Positions 1 to 8,006 of a stretch of 31,492 nucleotides of DNA are shown piece after piece. Source of the DNA: Thermoplasmatales archaeon UBA447 (GTDB lineage: Archaea; Thermoplasmatota; Thermoplasmata; Thermoplasmatales; Thermoplasmataceae); assembly GCA_002503205.1 (NCBI GenBank), contig DARE01000054.1, positions 11,214-42,705 of the forward strand, given 5' to 3'. The notes under the pieces are model-generated. The model was not told where the DNA came from. It was given only the letters and a program-made list of their open reading frames with translations, and searched no databases. The first letter of the stretch is position 1. Each line of letters starts with the position of its first letter. The translations under genes were made by a program, and so were the position numbers.

Positions 1-777
1 TCAACTGCAAGCTCCAACAATGACATATTCATGAATGAAACACTTAATCTCGATGAGAATGTACAGGCATCCTCCGAAGCATATCTAATACATGGGCATG
101 GAATGAGGGGTTTCCTTTATGTTAATGGCGCAAACTTTTCCTCTTACAACAATACAACACATGTCATTGAGGTAAGTGCGAACAGTTCATCCGTGGCGCA
201 TATGACCTTTGTGGCTCCCCCGGGACTCCAGAGAATCCCTTCTTCTGCGGCAGCTCCCCTGGAATACGCAATTGAGCATGGAAAAATAGCTGCAGAACTG
301 TCTATTGAAAACATGGGGGCGGGAGCAGTAAACTTCAGTACCTTCTTCAACAATTCACTTAGCATAAACGTTACATCGGCAGGCTCCGGAAGAGTATCGA
401 TGATAGTGAGTTCAACACAGCACTTCGGAAACAACATTGCAATATTTGTCAACAGCTCCTTCCTTACATCAACCGGAAAGATCTACGTTTATTTTGACGG
501 CAAACTTGCAACTCAGTTATCCAGCGCTGGCAGCGCGCTGAATGTGACCAGCAGCGTGAAGGCATACTACGCAGCCGTTCCGGAAAATGGAGGATACCTT
601 GTTATTGTCCATATACCACACTTCAGTACACATAATGTGACAGTATCCTCAACACCTGAAGGGCCAGTGTCAAATCTTCCCGGAAACCTTTCCTACCTTG
701 AACTTGGCATAATCGGTGCTGTGGTTGTTGTTATAGTGGCCGGTACTGCAATTGTTTATACAAGAAGGAAGAAATAG
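1..777 (+). CDS. Secreted, membrane-anchored surface protein (3' part)
   Basis: The frame is open to the first base of the window, so this is the C-terminal part of a longer protein; the ATG at 31 is probably internal. What is visible is a long extracytoplasmic stretch rich in Asn, Ser and Thr with many N-x-S/T sequons, then a single hydrophobic helix near the C-terminus (starting around ELGIIGAVVVVIVAG) and a short basic tail ending RRKK. That is the usual topology of an archaeal cell-surface protein held by a C-terminal membrane anchor, with the bulk outside the cell. No catalytic motif is visible and the N-terminal domain that would define the family lies outside the window. A thermopsin-like protease or an S-layer-associated protein is possible but unproven. 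It converges on the GINS gene with only 8 bases between the stop codons. Confidence 0.7.
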   Translation, partial: STASSNNDIFMNETLNLDENVQASSEAYLIHGHGMRGFLYVNGANFSSYNNTTHVIEVSANSSSVAHMTFVAPPGLQRIPSSAAAPLEYAIEHGKIAAELSIENMGAGAVNFSTFFNNSLSINVTSAGSGRVSMIVSSTQHFGNNIAIFVNSSFLTSTGKIYVYFDGKLATQLSSAGSALNVTSSVKAYYAAVPENGGYLVIVHIPHFSTHNVTVSSTPEGPVSNLPGNLSYLELGIIGAVVVVIVAGTAIVYTRRKK

Positions 778-785
778 ATCTTCCT

Positions 786-1451
786 TCAAATAACTATTTT
801 TTCTGCGGCTCCTCTTTTTACAAGCAAATCAGCAAACGTTGATGGAAGATAGACCAGATCCTGATCATGCAGAAAGTAATCTCTGTCAGGCTGTGCTATT
901 GGAGGCTGATCTCCTTTTATCAAAACAAGGGCATATTCGACTGGAGCTTTCTCCTCCAAAGGTTTCTGAACATTCGTATCTTCGGTCTCGACTTCCTTCT
1001 TTAATTCAGGTGCTTTCTCCTCTGGCTCTTCTTCCTTAATTCGAGGTGATGGTTCTTCCTTCTTTTCTCTCTGCAGGAGGACCTTATACTGATCCTGAAT
1101 CTGGTTGTGAAGGACAACTATGAACTCTTTCTCCTCCGGGGTAAGGGAGGACATCAGCTCTGAGTCTAGATCATAGACCGATAGTGAGGCAATTTTTTCA
1201 AATCGGCGCTGAAAGAGAGCCTTGAAATCACGTTCAATCTCATCCATCCTCTCCTTGATCCGGATGTATGAACTGATGTCCCTGTCCTTGAGATGGCTTT
1301 CTGATTCCTGCATTAACGTTTCAAGGGCGGAAACAATGTTTCGATAGAAGGTGGGCTCCATTTTTCTGATCTTCTTTGTTCTGGCCTCAGCCCTGAGGAA
1401 TGATCTGAGTTCCTCTGATACCTTGTCGATCTGAGTTGGGCTGAGATTCAT
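786..1451 (-). CDS. gins51: Archaeal GINS complex subunit (Gins51-like)
   Basis: GINS joins MCM and the GAN/RecJ-like protein in the archaeal replicative helicase complex. The protein has an N-terminal helical A-domain (roughly residues 1-130), a charged Glu/Lys/Pro-rich linker (about 130-170), and a C-terminal B-domain of about 50 residues with the typical pattern ending in a Leu-Pro, Leu-Leu, Arg-Gly-Ala-Ala sequence (LVYLPSTFADLLVKRGAAE). The A-linker-B order is that of Gins51/Sld5-type subunits; in Thermoplasma a single GINS protein is known to form the complex alone. An upstream ATG at 1466 adds five residues, but the minus-strand TATA box (TTAAATATA, about 1471-1480) lies 24 bases from the ATG at 1451, so a leaderless start at 1451 is preferred. 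The family assignment rests on domain order and C-terminal pattern. Confidence 0.8.
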   Translation of the reverse strand: MNLSPTQIDKVSEELRSFLRAEARTKKIRKMEPTFYRNIVSALETLMQESESHLKDRDISSYIRIKERMDEIERDFKALFQRRFEKIASLSVYDLDSELMSSLTPEEKEFIVVLHNQIQDQYKVLLQREKKEEPSPRIKEEEPEEKAPELKKEVETEDTNVQKPLEEKAPVEYALVLIKGDQPPIAQPDRDYFLHDQDLVYLPSTFADLLVKRGAAEKIVI

Positions 1452-1470
1452 GCCTTTAGATAACATGTGA

Positions 1471-1480
1471 ATATATTTAA
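1471..1480 (-). promoter_or_regulatory. TATA box of the GINS gene
   Basis: On the minus strand the sequence reads AATTAAATATATTC, an AT-rich archaeal TATA box. Its centre is about 24 bases upstream of the ATG at 1451 and only about 9 bases from the ATG at 1466, so it decides between the two candidate starts. Confidence 0.5.
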
Positions 1481-1504
1481 TTCTGGCTCAGGACCGATTA
1501 CCGT

Positions 1505-2410
1505 TCATATCATTCCTGCGAAATGCTCCGATCCAAAGACAGAAACTGGTGTATCCCTGAAAATGTTTGAAAACAAGTCCTCCCAGTTATCCATATTTTC
1601 CCTGATGTAAATCGCCCTTTTTGGCACTGAGTCAGGAGGGATAACTTTCCATGAAGATGGATCATCCACGTAGTCAGTTTCAAGAAACATTCTACGCCTG
1701 TTTCTGCTGATTTCCCTTGTGTTCTGCCGTGTGGCCAGCATCGACAGGGTGAGAGAATTTTCGAAGGATAGATCTGAAGGAAGGGCATGATGCTTGACGA
1801 CTTTGACAGGATCAAGGCCTGCAGACTTTGCAGATTTTTGGAGGCTGCAGTAAGATTCAGGCGTGAGGTCCTCAGTGTGCAGAATTGCCGGAGCCCCATG
1901 GGCATGACATATTTTGAATGCATCTTCCAGAATGGAATTGAAGCCATCTGACCTGTCTGGCGAATATTCAAAATGTGGCCTTCCAATCTCGCCTATAGCA
2001 TCTGCTCTCGAGTTCTCTAGATATTTCTCGGCAAGATATAGGCCCTCCCTCATTGATTCAAAGCCATCCATGGAGTGATTTTGAAAGTGAAAGTAGTCTA
2101 GAGGGTACGGGCCAAGAGTTACAAGAACCGGAATTTTGAACTCGGCCCTGATCATATCTGCAATCTTGAGGGTTCTTCCGTATATATCCTTATAATATCC
2201 AGCAGCCGGAACTCCATAATCAGGAAGATTTACTAGATTTACTGCGTTTCCGCCAAGCCTGGTGAATAGTTTTATTGCCTCAAGGAGCCTTCCATCCAGC
2301 CTCAGATGCAGATGATTGTCCATGATTATGAAACCGGCAAAATCTTTCATAATTCCTGGACATTGAATGAGATCATCCCTATACAGTTTCGCATTTGTAG
2401 ATCCATACAT
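1505..2410 (-). CDS. TatD-related metal-dependent hydrolase (archaeal TatD-like family)
   Basis: A TIM-barrel metallohydrolase of the TatD/amidohydrolase type. The metal-binding pattern is visible in order: H-x-H in MDNHLHL, the Glu of DAIGEIGRPHF, the His of AILHTED, a second His segment KVVKHHA, and the Asp/Glu region FLETDYVDDP. Family members act as nucleases or deacylases on metal centres; the substrate here is unknown. The start is uncertain. A GTG at 2434 gives 309 residues, an ATG at 2410 gives 301, an ATG at 2350 has a short AGGA site, and the ATG at 2323 begins right at the conserved HxH strand where shorter family members start. A minus-strand TATA-like box (TTCTATAATAG, about 2443-2453) places transcription start near 2423, which argues against 2434. 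It is divergent from psmA. Confidence 0.75.
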   Translation of the reverse strand: MYGSTNAKLYRDDLIQCPGIMKDFAGFIIMDNHLHLRLDGRLLEAIKLFTRLGGNAVNLVNLPDYGVPAAGYYKDIYGRTLKIADMIRAEFKIPVLVTLGPYPLDYFHFQNHSMDGFESMREGLYLAEKYLENSRADAIGEIGRPHFEYSPDRSDGFNSILEDAFKICHAHGAPAILHTEDLTPESYCSLQKSAKSAGLDPVKVVKHHALPSDLSFENSLTLSMLATRQNTREISRNRRRMFLETDYVDDPSSWKVIPPDSVPKRAIYIRENMDNWEDLFSNIFRDTPVSVFGSEHFAGMI

Positions 2411-2465
2411 AGGAGCCAACTGGTATAGTATCACCCTCTAAACTATTATAGAAGCACGGCTTGAG

Positions 2466-2480
2466 AAAAGGTTTATAATA
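2466..2480 (+). promoter_or_regulatory. BRE/TATA promoter of psmA and the superoperon
   Basis: The segment AAAAGGTTTATAATA has a purine-rich BRE followed by a good TATA box. Transcription would start near 2500, giving a short leader that contains AGGTGA (2502-2507) six bases before the psmA ATG. Confidence 0.6.
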
Positions 2481-2513
2481 CGTTTAGACTATGGAAGCCC
2501 AAGGTGAATATAT

Positions 2514-3218
2514 ATGCAACAAGGCCAGATGGCTTATGATAGAGCAATCACAGTATTTTCCCCCGATGGTAGACTATTTCAGGTAGAATATGCAAGAGAA
2601 GCTGTTAAGAAAGGATCCACCGCTCTAGGAATCAAATTCAAGAACGGAGTGGCACTTATCTCTGACAAAAAAGTAAGAAGCCGGCTGGTTGAACAGAACT
2701 CAATGGAAAAAATCCAGCTCATTGATGATTATGTTGCAACAGTTACATCCGGACTTGTGGCCGATGCCAGGGTACTTGTTGATTACAGCCGGGTAGCTGC
2801 ACAGCAGGAAAAGATTACCTACGGGTCACTTGTAAATATTGAAAACCTTGTGAAAAGGTCTGCAGATCAGATGCAGCAGTATACACAGTATGGTGGTGTA
2901 AGACCATACGGTGTTTCCATGATTTTTGCAGGAGTTGACAGCATAGGACCAAGACTCTTTGACTGTGATCCTGCAGGAACAATCAACGAATACAAGGCAG
3001 TAGCAATTGGAGCACTGAGGGATCAGGTTACTGCATTCCTTGAGAAAGAATATAACGAGGGCATCAGTGAAACTGAAGCGGTTAAGATGGCCATCAATTC
3101 ACTTAAGTCAGCAAGCGAGGAAAACGGTGAGTTCAGGAGCCCGGAAGTAGCCACCATAGTTGAAGGCAGCAAATTCAGGCTCTATTCTAAGGAAGAAGTG
3201 GAGAAACTCTCCAAATAA
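2514..3218 (+). CDS. psmA: Proteasome subunit alpha
   Basis: Alpha subunit of the archaeal 20S proteasome. Seven copies form each outer ring, gate the chamber and dock the PAN/Cdc48-type unfoldase; the protein has no peptidase activity itself. The N-terminus carries the gate-forming segment and the alpha-type signature (YDRAITVFSPDGRLFQVEYA, residues 8-27), followed by the Ntn-hydrolase sandwich with the strand GVALISDKKV. At 234 residues it is full length for the family. The ATG at 2514 follows an AGGTGA site with 6-base spacing and a strong TATA box. It is the first gene of the classic archaeal proteasome/exosome superoperon, linking protein and RNA turnover. Oligo-T runs follow it, so SBDS downstream probably also has its own promoter. 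Confidence 0.96.
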   Translation: MQQGQMAYDRAITVFSPDGRLFQVEYAREAVKKGSTALGIKFKNGVALISDKKVRSRLVEQNSMEKIQLIDDYVATVTSGLVADARVLVDYSRVAAQQEKITYGSLVNIENLVKRSADQMQQYTQYGGVRPYGVSMIFAGVDSIGPRLFDCDPAGTINEYKAVAIGALRDQVTAFLEKEYNEGISETEAVKMAINSLKSASEENGEFRSPEVATIVEGSKFRLYSKEEVEKLSK

Positions 3219-3221
3219 CCA

Positions 3222-3250
3222 TTTTTTATAATAAGGAAAATCAGTTTTTT
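3222..3250 (+). terminator. Oligo-T terminator after psmA
   Basis: Two T6 runs (3222-3227 and 3245-3250) lie just downstream of the psmA stop codon, on the coding strand, within a 101-base gap. Archaeal polymerase terminates at such runs. No hairpin is needed or seen. Confidence 0.4.
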
Positions 3251-3283
3251 CTTCGTAAAACCTGTCATCCAGATCAGGAATTT

Positions 3284-3299
3284 TTTATAATTTTAAATA
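3284..3299 (+). promoter_or_regulatory. TATA promoter of SBDS
   Basis: The AT-rich stretch TTTATAATTTTAAATA ends about 20 bases before the ATG at 3320. The TTTTAAATA part is centred about 25 bases upstream, which fits a leaderless transcript. An ATG at 3310 is out of frame. Confidence 0.5.
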
Positions 3300-3319
3300 C
3301 TCCATAATTATGACCTTTT

Positions 3320-4015
3320 ATGGTTCAGCTTGAAGATGCCATTGTGGCTAAGCTTGAATCACATGGCCATAGGTTCGAGATACTGGTAGACCCTGATGCA
3401 ACCGATCACATAAGGGAGGGAAAAATAGATCTAAGCACAGATCTTGCCCTGGATGAAATCTACAAGGATGCAAGAAAGGGCGAAAAAGCAGGAGAGGAAT
3501 CCCTTAAAGAGGTTTTCAAGACAACAGATGTCTCCCAGATAGCCATAGAGATTGTACGCAAGGGCCAGATACAGTTAACAACAGAGCAGCGACATAAGAT
3601 GCTTGAGAGGAAAAAGAAGCAGATCATAGAGATCATTGCAAGGGAATCCATAAATCCTCAAACCAATGCCCCACATCCCCCTGCAAGGATAGCCCAGGCT
3701 ATGGAGGATGCAAAGATACACATTGACCCGTTCAAGTCTGCGGGAGACCAGATTCAGGCAGTACTCAAGGCAATAAAACCAATCCTGCCGATAAGATTTG
3801 AAAGAACCAAGCTGGCTGTAAAGCTTACGGGAGATGCCTATGGCAAGGTCTATGGTGACATAGTGCGAATGGGATACCTTGTTAGGGAAGAGTGGGGCAA
3901 GGATGGAGCCTGGATTGGGCTGCTTGAGGTCCCTTCAGGGCTTACAGGAGAGATAATGAGTTCCCTTGGCAGAAAAGGGAAGGATGACATTGAAATACGG
4001 ATAGTGAAGCAGTAA
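3320..4015 (+). CDS. sbds: Ribosome maturation protein SBDS homologue (Sdo1)
   Basis: Archaeal orthologue of the Shwachman-Bodian-Diamond protein, which in eukaryotes works with EFL1 to release the anti-association factor eIF6 from the large subunit. Three domains are recognisable: the FYSH domain (about residues 1-90, with KGQIQLTTEQRHKM at its end), a central three-helix domain (about 95-165, including NPQTNAPHPPARIAQAM, a highly conserved segment) and a C-terminal ferredoxin-like domain. At 231 residues it is full length. Its place between psmA and rrp4 is the conserved archaeal order that first suggested an RNA-metabolism role. It appears to have its own TATA box and to be leaderless. Confidence 0.95.
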   Translation: MVQLEDAIVAKLESHGHRFEILVDPDATDHIREGKIDLSTDLALDEIYKDARKGEKAGEESLKEVFKTTDVSQIAIEIVRKGQIQLTTEQRHKMLERKKKQIIEIIARESINPQTNAPHPPARIAQAMEDAKIHIDPFKSAGDQIQAVLKAIKPILPIRFERTKLAVKLTGDAYGKVYGDIVRMGYLVREEWGKDGAWIGLLEVPSGLTGEIMSSLGRKGKDDIEIRIVKQ

Positions 4016-4193
4016 TTATCCTGATTTGTATTTGCCATTTTACTTCTATATTTCCCTGAGAGCAATCAATAATAAGACAAAATGACATGTAGTACAGGCA
4101 ACAATAAATATTCCCGGAAGATAAAGTGAATATCCTGCGGAAGAATTCCCGGTGAGAGGCGCAGATTGATCAGGCATTATTCCCAGTAAATCA

Positions 4194-4216
4194 GGGAAAA
4201 GCCATGCTGGTTTCCC
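4194..4216 (+). other. Hairpin in the rrp4 leader
   Basis: GGGAAA (4194-4199) can pair with TTTCCC (4211-4216) around an 11-base loop holding an ATG (4204) in frame with rrp4. The hairpin lies just upstream of the GGAGGC and GGTGA sequences that precede the preferred rrp4 start. It could mask the earlier ATG or mark an RNA-processing point; it may also be chance. The rest of the 224-base gap between SBDS and rrp4 (4016-4239) shows an AT-rich box around 4107-4117 that could be a promoter, and nothing else I recognise. Confidence 0.3.
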
Positions 4217-4239
4217 ATCGGGAGGCAATCGGTGAACAT

Positions 4240-4929
4240 ATGGTTAAAACAAGAGAGATAGTATTTCCCGGCGACATCGTTCAGGCTGAAGGAACCAAAC
4301 CAAGGAACGGAACATACAGAAACAGCGACGGTACATATTCGTCCTGTTATTTTGGTACTGTGCAGGTATCTGAACAGTTCCTCGACGTGGTACCTTTTTC
4401 AGGAATCTATATGCCGAGACGGGGAGACAAAGTAATAGGAAAAGTAATAGATGTGGGCCCTTCAATGTGGGTAGTAGACATAAACTCAGCATATAACACT
4501 CTTCTTCACATCAATGACACGCCATGGAGAGTTAACCCTGGAGACCTGAAGAGGTTCCTTGGGGTTGGTGACTACATCTATGCCAAGATAATGTCAGTAA
4601 ATGAAATCAGGGAAAGCTGGGTCACACTTAAGGACGTTGGGCTGAGGAAGATGGAAGGGGGGCACATTACAAGCATAGCCGCTCCGAAAATTCCCCGTAT
4701 CATCGGAAAAGGCGGATCTATGGTGAACATGATTAAGGACGCCACATACACCAGGATAGTTGTTGGGCAGAACGGCCTGATATGGATTGATGGTGCTCCG
4801 GAGAATGTCATGGTGGCCATTTCTGCTATCAGGATGGTTGAGGAGGAGGCACACACAACAGGCCTAACAGATAGAATGCAGAAATATCTTGAAGAGAAAA
4901 AAGGTGAAATAGTTGGGAACAACGAGTGA
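4240..4929 (+). CDS. rrp4: Exosome complex RNA-binding protein Rrp4
   Basis: Cap subunit of the archaeal exosome. It sits on the Rrp41/Rrp42 hexamer and guides RNA into the pore. The N-terminal domain has the family's beta-sandwich beginning (VFPGDIVQAEG), then an S1 domain (GKVIDVGPSMWVVDIN...LLHIND) and a C-terminal KH domain with the GxxG loop in IPRIIGKGGSMVNMIKDAT. An ATG at 4204 would add 12 residues with no family similarity; the ATG at 4240 has a GGTGA site (4231-4235) four bases upstream and matches where Rrp4 proteins normally begin, so it is chosen (229 residues). The stop codon overlaps rrp41 by 17 bases, indicating translational coupling. Confidence 0.93.
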   Translation: MVKTREIVFPGDIVQAEGTKPRNGTYRNSDGTYSSCYFGTVQVSEQFLDVVPFSGIYMPRRGDKVIGKVIDVGPSMWVVDINSAYNTLLHINDTPWRVNPGDLKRFLGVGDYIYAKIMSVNEIRESWVTLKDVGLRKMEGGHITSIAAPKIPRIIGKGGSMVNMIKDATYTRIVVGQNGLIWIDGAPENVMVAISAIRMVEEEAHTTGLTDRMQKYLEEKKGEIVGNNE

Positions 4930-5656
4930 TATTAAACTCATAAACGAGGATGGCCTCAGGTTGGATGGACGTTCAGCTGATGAGCTGAGGCCGATGAAAA
5001 TAGAGACAGATGTGCTTGCAAGGGCAGATGGATCAGCATACATTGAATGGGGAGGGAATAAGATACTTGTTGCGGTATATGGTCCCAGGGAGGCTTTTCC
5101 TAAACACACACAGGATATTGACAAAGCTGTGGTGAAGGCCAGATACAACATGGCTGCCTTTTCTGTGGATGAGAGAAAAAGGCCTGGCCCTGACAGAAGG
5201 TCCATGGAAATTTCAAAGGTTATCTCAGAAGCTCTTTCCAGTGCAGTGATGGTAAATCAGTTTCCGAGGGCGGAAATTGACGTTTATATAGAGGTTCTCC
5301 AGGCAGATGCAGGCACAAGGATTGCTGGACTTACAGCATCATCGGTTGCACTTGCTGCAGCTGGAATACCCATGAAAGACATGGTTGTTGGGTGCACTGC
5401 AGGCAAGGTTGAAGGTCAGGTCGTACTGGACCTTTCCAAAGAAGAGGATAATTTCGGACAGGCTGATCTTCCAATGGCAGTCCTTCCCAAGAGTGGAAAT
5501 GTTGTACTTCTCCAGATGGATGGAGACCTTTCTGTGGATGAGTTTGAGAAAGCCACCTCAATGATACTTGAGGCCACAAAGAAGATACATAAAATCCAAA
5601 GAGATGCACTTGCAGGAAAATACAAGGCAATAGCCCTTGAAAGGAGTGGTGAATAA
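4913..5656 (+). CDS. rrp41: Exosome complex exonuclease Rrp41 (catalytic)
   Basis: RNase PH-type phosphorolytic 3'-5' exoribonuclease, the active subunit of the exosome hexamer; it degrades RNA with phosphate and can add heteropolymeric tails. Visible signatures are the N-terminal DGRSADELRPMKI, the RNA-binding Arg segment ERKRPGPDRRS, the phosphate-binding region ADAGTRIAGLTASSVALA, and the catalytic Asp in EEDNFGQADLPMAVLP. At 247 residues it is full length. The start is TTG at 4913 with an AGGTGA site (4902-4907) five bases upstream, inside the end of rrp4. The stop overlaps the rrp42 ATG by one base. Confidence 0.95.
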   Translation: MGTTSDIKLINEDGLRLDGRSADELRPMKIETDVLARADGSAYIEWGGNKILVAVYGPREAFPKHTQDIDKAVVKARYNMAAFSVDERKRPGPDRRSMEISKVISEALSSAVMVNQFPRAEIDVYIEVLQADAGTRIAGLTASSVALAAAGIPMKDMVVGCTAGKVEGQVVLDLSKEEDNFGQADLPMAVLPKSGNVVLLQMDGDLSVDEFEKATSMILEATKKIHKIQRDALAGKYKAIALERSGE

Positions 5657-6438
5657 TGCCGAGAGATGAAGCAGGAATACTCTCTGAAATAAAGAGGGAT
5701 TTCATCATAAGGAGGTTGAAAGAGGGAAAGCGTGGAGACGGCAGAAAGCCTGATGAATACAGGGAGATCTCCATAACACCCAACTACGTTCCAAGATCTC
5801 CTGGATCTGCCATGGTGTGCCTTGGAAAGACCAAGGTAGTGGCTGGAATCAAGGTTGAGGCGGGAGAACCATTTCCAGACACTCCAAATCAGGGAGTCCT
5901 TACAACTAATGTGGAGCTTCTTCCAATGGCATTTCCAACCTTTGAGGCAGGCCCACCCAATGATACCTCAATAGAAATAGCCAGGGTAGTGGACAGAGGC
6001 ATAAGGGAAAGCAAGATGATCGATATCGAAAGCCTGGTAATAGAACCGGCAAAGAAGGTATGGATCGTATTTGTAGATATAGATGTCATTGATTTTGACG
6101 GAAACCTGATAGATGCGTGCACGCTCGGCGTACTGGCTGCCTTAAAGAGCACCATAGTCCCTGGTTCCAAGGAAGGCGGAAAGGACTTCCCATTGCCGAT
6201 CAGGAATACCCCTGTGGCTGTGACAATGGTGAAAATAGGAGACACACTTGTTGCTGATCCAGATCTGGAAGAGGAGCAGCTATCCTCTGCAAGGATAACT
6301 GTAAGCACAACGGAGGATGGGCATATCAGGGCAATGCAGAAGGGTGACGTTGGAGAACTTTCCATTGAAGAGATTAGAAAGGCTATTAATATGTCCAGCA
6401 ATCTGGGTAAAGCTATCAGGGAGAAATACTTCAAGTGA
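5656..6438 (+). CDS. rrp42: Exosome complex component Rrp42 (non-catalytic)
   Basis: RNase PH-fold partner of Rrp41. Three Rrp41/Rrp42 dimers make the hexameric ring; Rrp42 shapes the RNA-binding site but lacks the catalytic residues. The sequence has the family start (GDGRKPDEYREI), the GSAMVCLGKTKVVAGIK strand and the DGNLIDACTLGVLAALK segment typical of Rrp42; the region equivalent to the Rrp41 catalytic Asp reads differently (NTPVAVTMVKIGDTLVADPD). At 260 residues it is full length. The ATG overlaps the rrp41 stop (TAATG) and is preceded by AGGAG and GGTGA. A long minus-strand frame opposite this gene is only a shadow. Confidence 0.94.
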   Translation: MPRDEAGILSEIKRDFIIRRLKEGKRGDGRKPDEYREISITPNYVPRSPGSAMVCLGKTKVVAGIKVEAGEPFPDTPNQGVLTTNVELLPMAFPTFEAGPPNDTSIEIARVVDRGIRESKMIDIESLVIEPAKKVWIVFVDIDVIDFDGNLIDACTLGVLAALKSTIVPGSKEGGKDFPLPIRNTPVAVTMVKIGDTLVADPDLEEEQLSSARITVSTTEDGHIRAMQKGDVGELSIEEIRKAINMSSNLGKAIREKYFK

Positions 6439-6443
6439 TATAG

Positions 6444-6707
6444 ATGTCCAAGAGAACCGTAAAGGTAGGTGCTTCTGGCAGATTTGGCCCCAGGTACGGG
6501 GTTACTGTCAGAAAGACATGGAATGAGATTTACAAGCAGAAATCTGCAACATATGCCTGTCCTTCTTGCAAGCAGGACAAGGTAAAAAGAGTTGCTACAG
6601 GGATCTGGAGATGCAGACACTGCGGATACAAGTTCGCCGGTGGAGCTTATCTTCCTGAGACCTCTGTTGCTTCTCTTGTCAAGGGGGCCGAGAGTACAGA
6701 TGTATAA
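6444..6707 (+). CDS. rpl37ae: 50S ribosomal protein L37Ae (eL43)
   Basis: Small zinc-ribbon protein of the large ribosomal subunit. It has the start KVGASGRFGPRYGVTVRK and two CxxC knuckles, CPSC and CRHC, spaced as in the L37Ae family. At 87 residues it is normal length. It lies five bases after rrp42 in the conserved superoperon order and overlaps rpo12 by eight bases. Confidence 0.95.
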   Translation: MSKRTVKVGASGRFGPRYGVTVRKTWNEIYKQKSATYACPSCKQDKVKRVATGIWRCRHCGYKFAGGAYLPETSVASLVKGAESTDV

Positions 6708-6831
6708 ATGCATAAGATGTGCCAGGCCTCTTGAGAAGTCCTTTGGAACTGCAGAGATTGAGTGCGAATGCGGCTCAAGGGTCTTTGTCAAGGAAAGGCC
6801 AAGCATTGAAAAGGTCATAATACCAAGATAA
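6700..6831 (+). CDS. rpo12: DNA-directed RNA polymerase subunit Rpo12 (RpoP)
   Basis: A 43-residue zinc-ribbon subunit of archaeal RNA polymerase, homologous to eukaryotic Rpb12, located at the assembly platform. Zinc ligands are the CIRC knuckle near the N-terminus and the C-x-C of CECGS; the basic C-terminal tail (KVIIPR) is typical. The reading frame extends upstream to 6592, but that part is the L37Ae gene read in another frame; the ATG at 6700 begins exactly where Rpo12 proteins begin. It overlaps rpl37ae by eight bases. Confidence 0.93.
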   Translation: MYKCIRCARPLEKSFGTAEIECECGSRVFVKERPSIEKVIIPR

Positions 6832-6845
6832 CCCCCTCCATTTAT

Positions 6846-8006
6846 ATGCAGGAAACAGACCGGCTGATACTCTGCAAACACTGCTTTGCCAGGCTGTCCG
6901 GAATAAAAGATTCGTCCGTAAGCACTGAAGAACGGGAAAAATCTTCATCCTCACTTTTATTTGACAGAGGCCTGGCTGGACAGATTTCTTCTGGAAATAG
7001 CGAAGCTTGCGCTCTTTGCCACGGGATTCTTGACAGGATTGAAGATCTGTGTGATGCGGTAATTCCCCAGATCGGGGAAAGGGAATTTGACACATTTCTT
7101 GTAGGCTGTTCATTAACCCCTGAACAGGAGGATATAGAGAATTTCCTCAAGGATAAACTGAAATTTGAACCTGAAAAGCTCAAGAAGGAACTGAACAGGA
7201 AACTTGGGGTTGCATTCCAGAATAGGACGGGGAAAGAGGTTTCTTTTGACGACCCAGATATCATAATCAATTTTGACTTCACCTACGCCTCCTTCAAAAT
7301 TCAGGTCAAACCCCTCTACATTTTTGGAATTTACAGGAAGCTGAAAAGAGGAGTGCCACAGACCAGATGGATACACAGAAGCGGGGAGGATGATTCCGTG
7401 GAGGCACAGATAGGAAGGTGCCTGAACCTCCTCACCATGGGAGAGGAATTCCATCTGCATGGATCAGGCAGAGAGGATGTTGATGTGAGAATGCTTGGAA
7501 ACGGGAGAGAGTTCGTGATTGAATCTGTAGACCCCCGGAAGAGGAAGATAAACCTTGATGAACTGCAATCAGCCATAAACACTTCGGATTCAATTTCAGT
7601 ATCAGGCCTCAGGTATTCCAGCAAGAAGGAAGTTATCCGCATAAAGAGCTCTGCATTTAACAAATCTTACAGGGCAAAAGTCCTATCCGACAGTCCGATA
7701 GACAGCGAGAGATTGGGCAACGCAGCCTTAAATTTAACTGGAAAAGATATTTATCAGAGGACACCATTAAGAGTGACTGGTAGCAGGTCGGATCTCGTCA
7801 GGAAGAGACAGGTACTGAGTTGCCAACCCGAAAGTGTGTCAGGGAATGAGGCTGTGCTTGCAATAAAGGCAGAGGCAGGCACTTATATCAAGGAGCTGAT
7901 ACATGGGGATGGGGGCAGGACCCAGCCAAGTCTTTCCAGCCTTTACGGTGAGGAGCTTAAGGTGCTGGAGCTTGATGTGATCTGGATACACAGAGACGGT
8001 GAATAA
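6846..8006 (+). CDS. pus10: tRNA pseudouridine synthase Pus10
   Basis: Makes pseudouridine 55 (and in many archaea 54) in the tRNA T-loop, replacing bacterial TruB. The N-terminal accessory domain has two CxxC knuckles (LCKHCFARL near residue 10 and CALCHGI near residue 56) as in archaeal Pus10. The C-terminal catalytic domain contains GSGREDVDVRMLGNGREFVIE, whose Asp is the expected nucleophile, and the family-specific end TYIKELIHGDGGRTQPS. At 386 residues it is full length. The start lies 14 bases after rpo12 with no clear ribosome site; a weak TATA-like stretch around 6813-6821 could give an internal leaderless promoter. It abuts rpl21e with no gap. Confidence 0.92.
   Translation: MQETDRLILCKHCFARLSGIKDSSVSTEEREKSSSSLLFDRGLAGQISSGNSEACALCHGILDRIEDLCDAVIPQIGEREFDTFLVGCSLTPEQEDIENFLKDKLKFEPEKLKKELNRKLGVAFQNRTGKEVSFDDPDIIINFDFTYASFKIQVKPLYIFGIYRKLKRGVPQTRWIHRSGEDDSVEAQIGRCLNLLTMGEEFHLHGSGREDVDVRMLGNGREFVIESVDPRKRKINLDELQSAINTSDSISVSGLRYSSKKEVIRIKSSAFNKSYRAKVLSDSPIDSERLGNAALNLTGKDIYQRTPLRVTGSRSDLVRKRQVLSCQPESVSGNEAVLAIKAEAGTYIKELIHGDGGRTQPSLSSLYGEELKVLELDVIWIHRDGE

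Noticed and set aside
6592..6699. N-terminal extension of Rpo12
   Set aside because: These codons are the rpl37ae gene in another frame; Rpo12 proteins begin at the ATG at 6700.
5889..6881. 330-codon minus-strand frame opposite rrp42, rpl37ae and rpo12
   Set aside because: It lies antisense to three firmly identified genes, has no domain pattern and no promoter; it is a by-product of codon bias.
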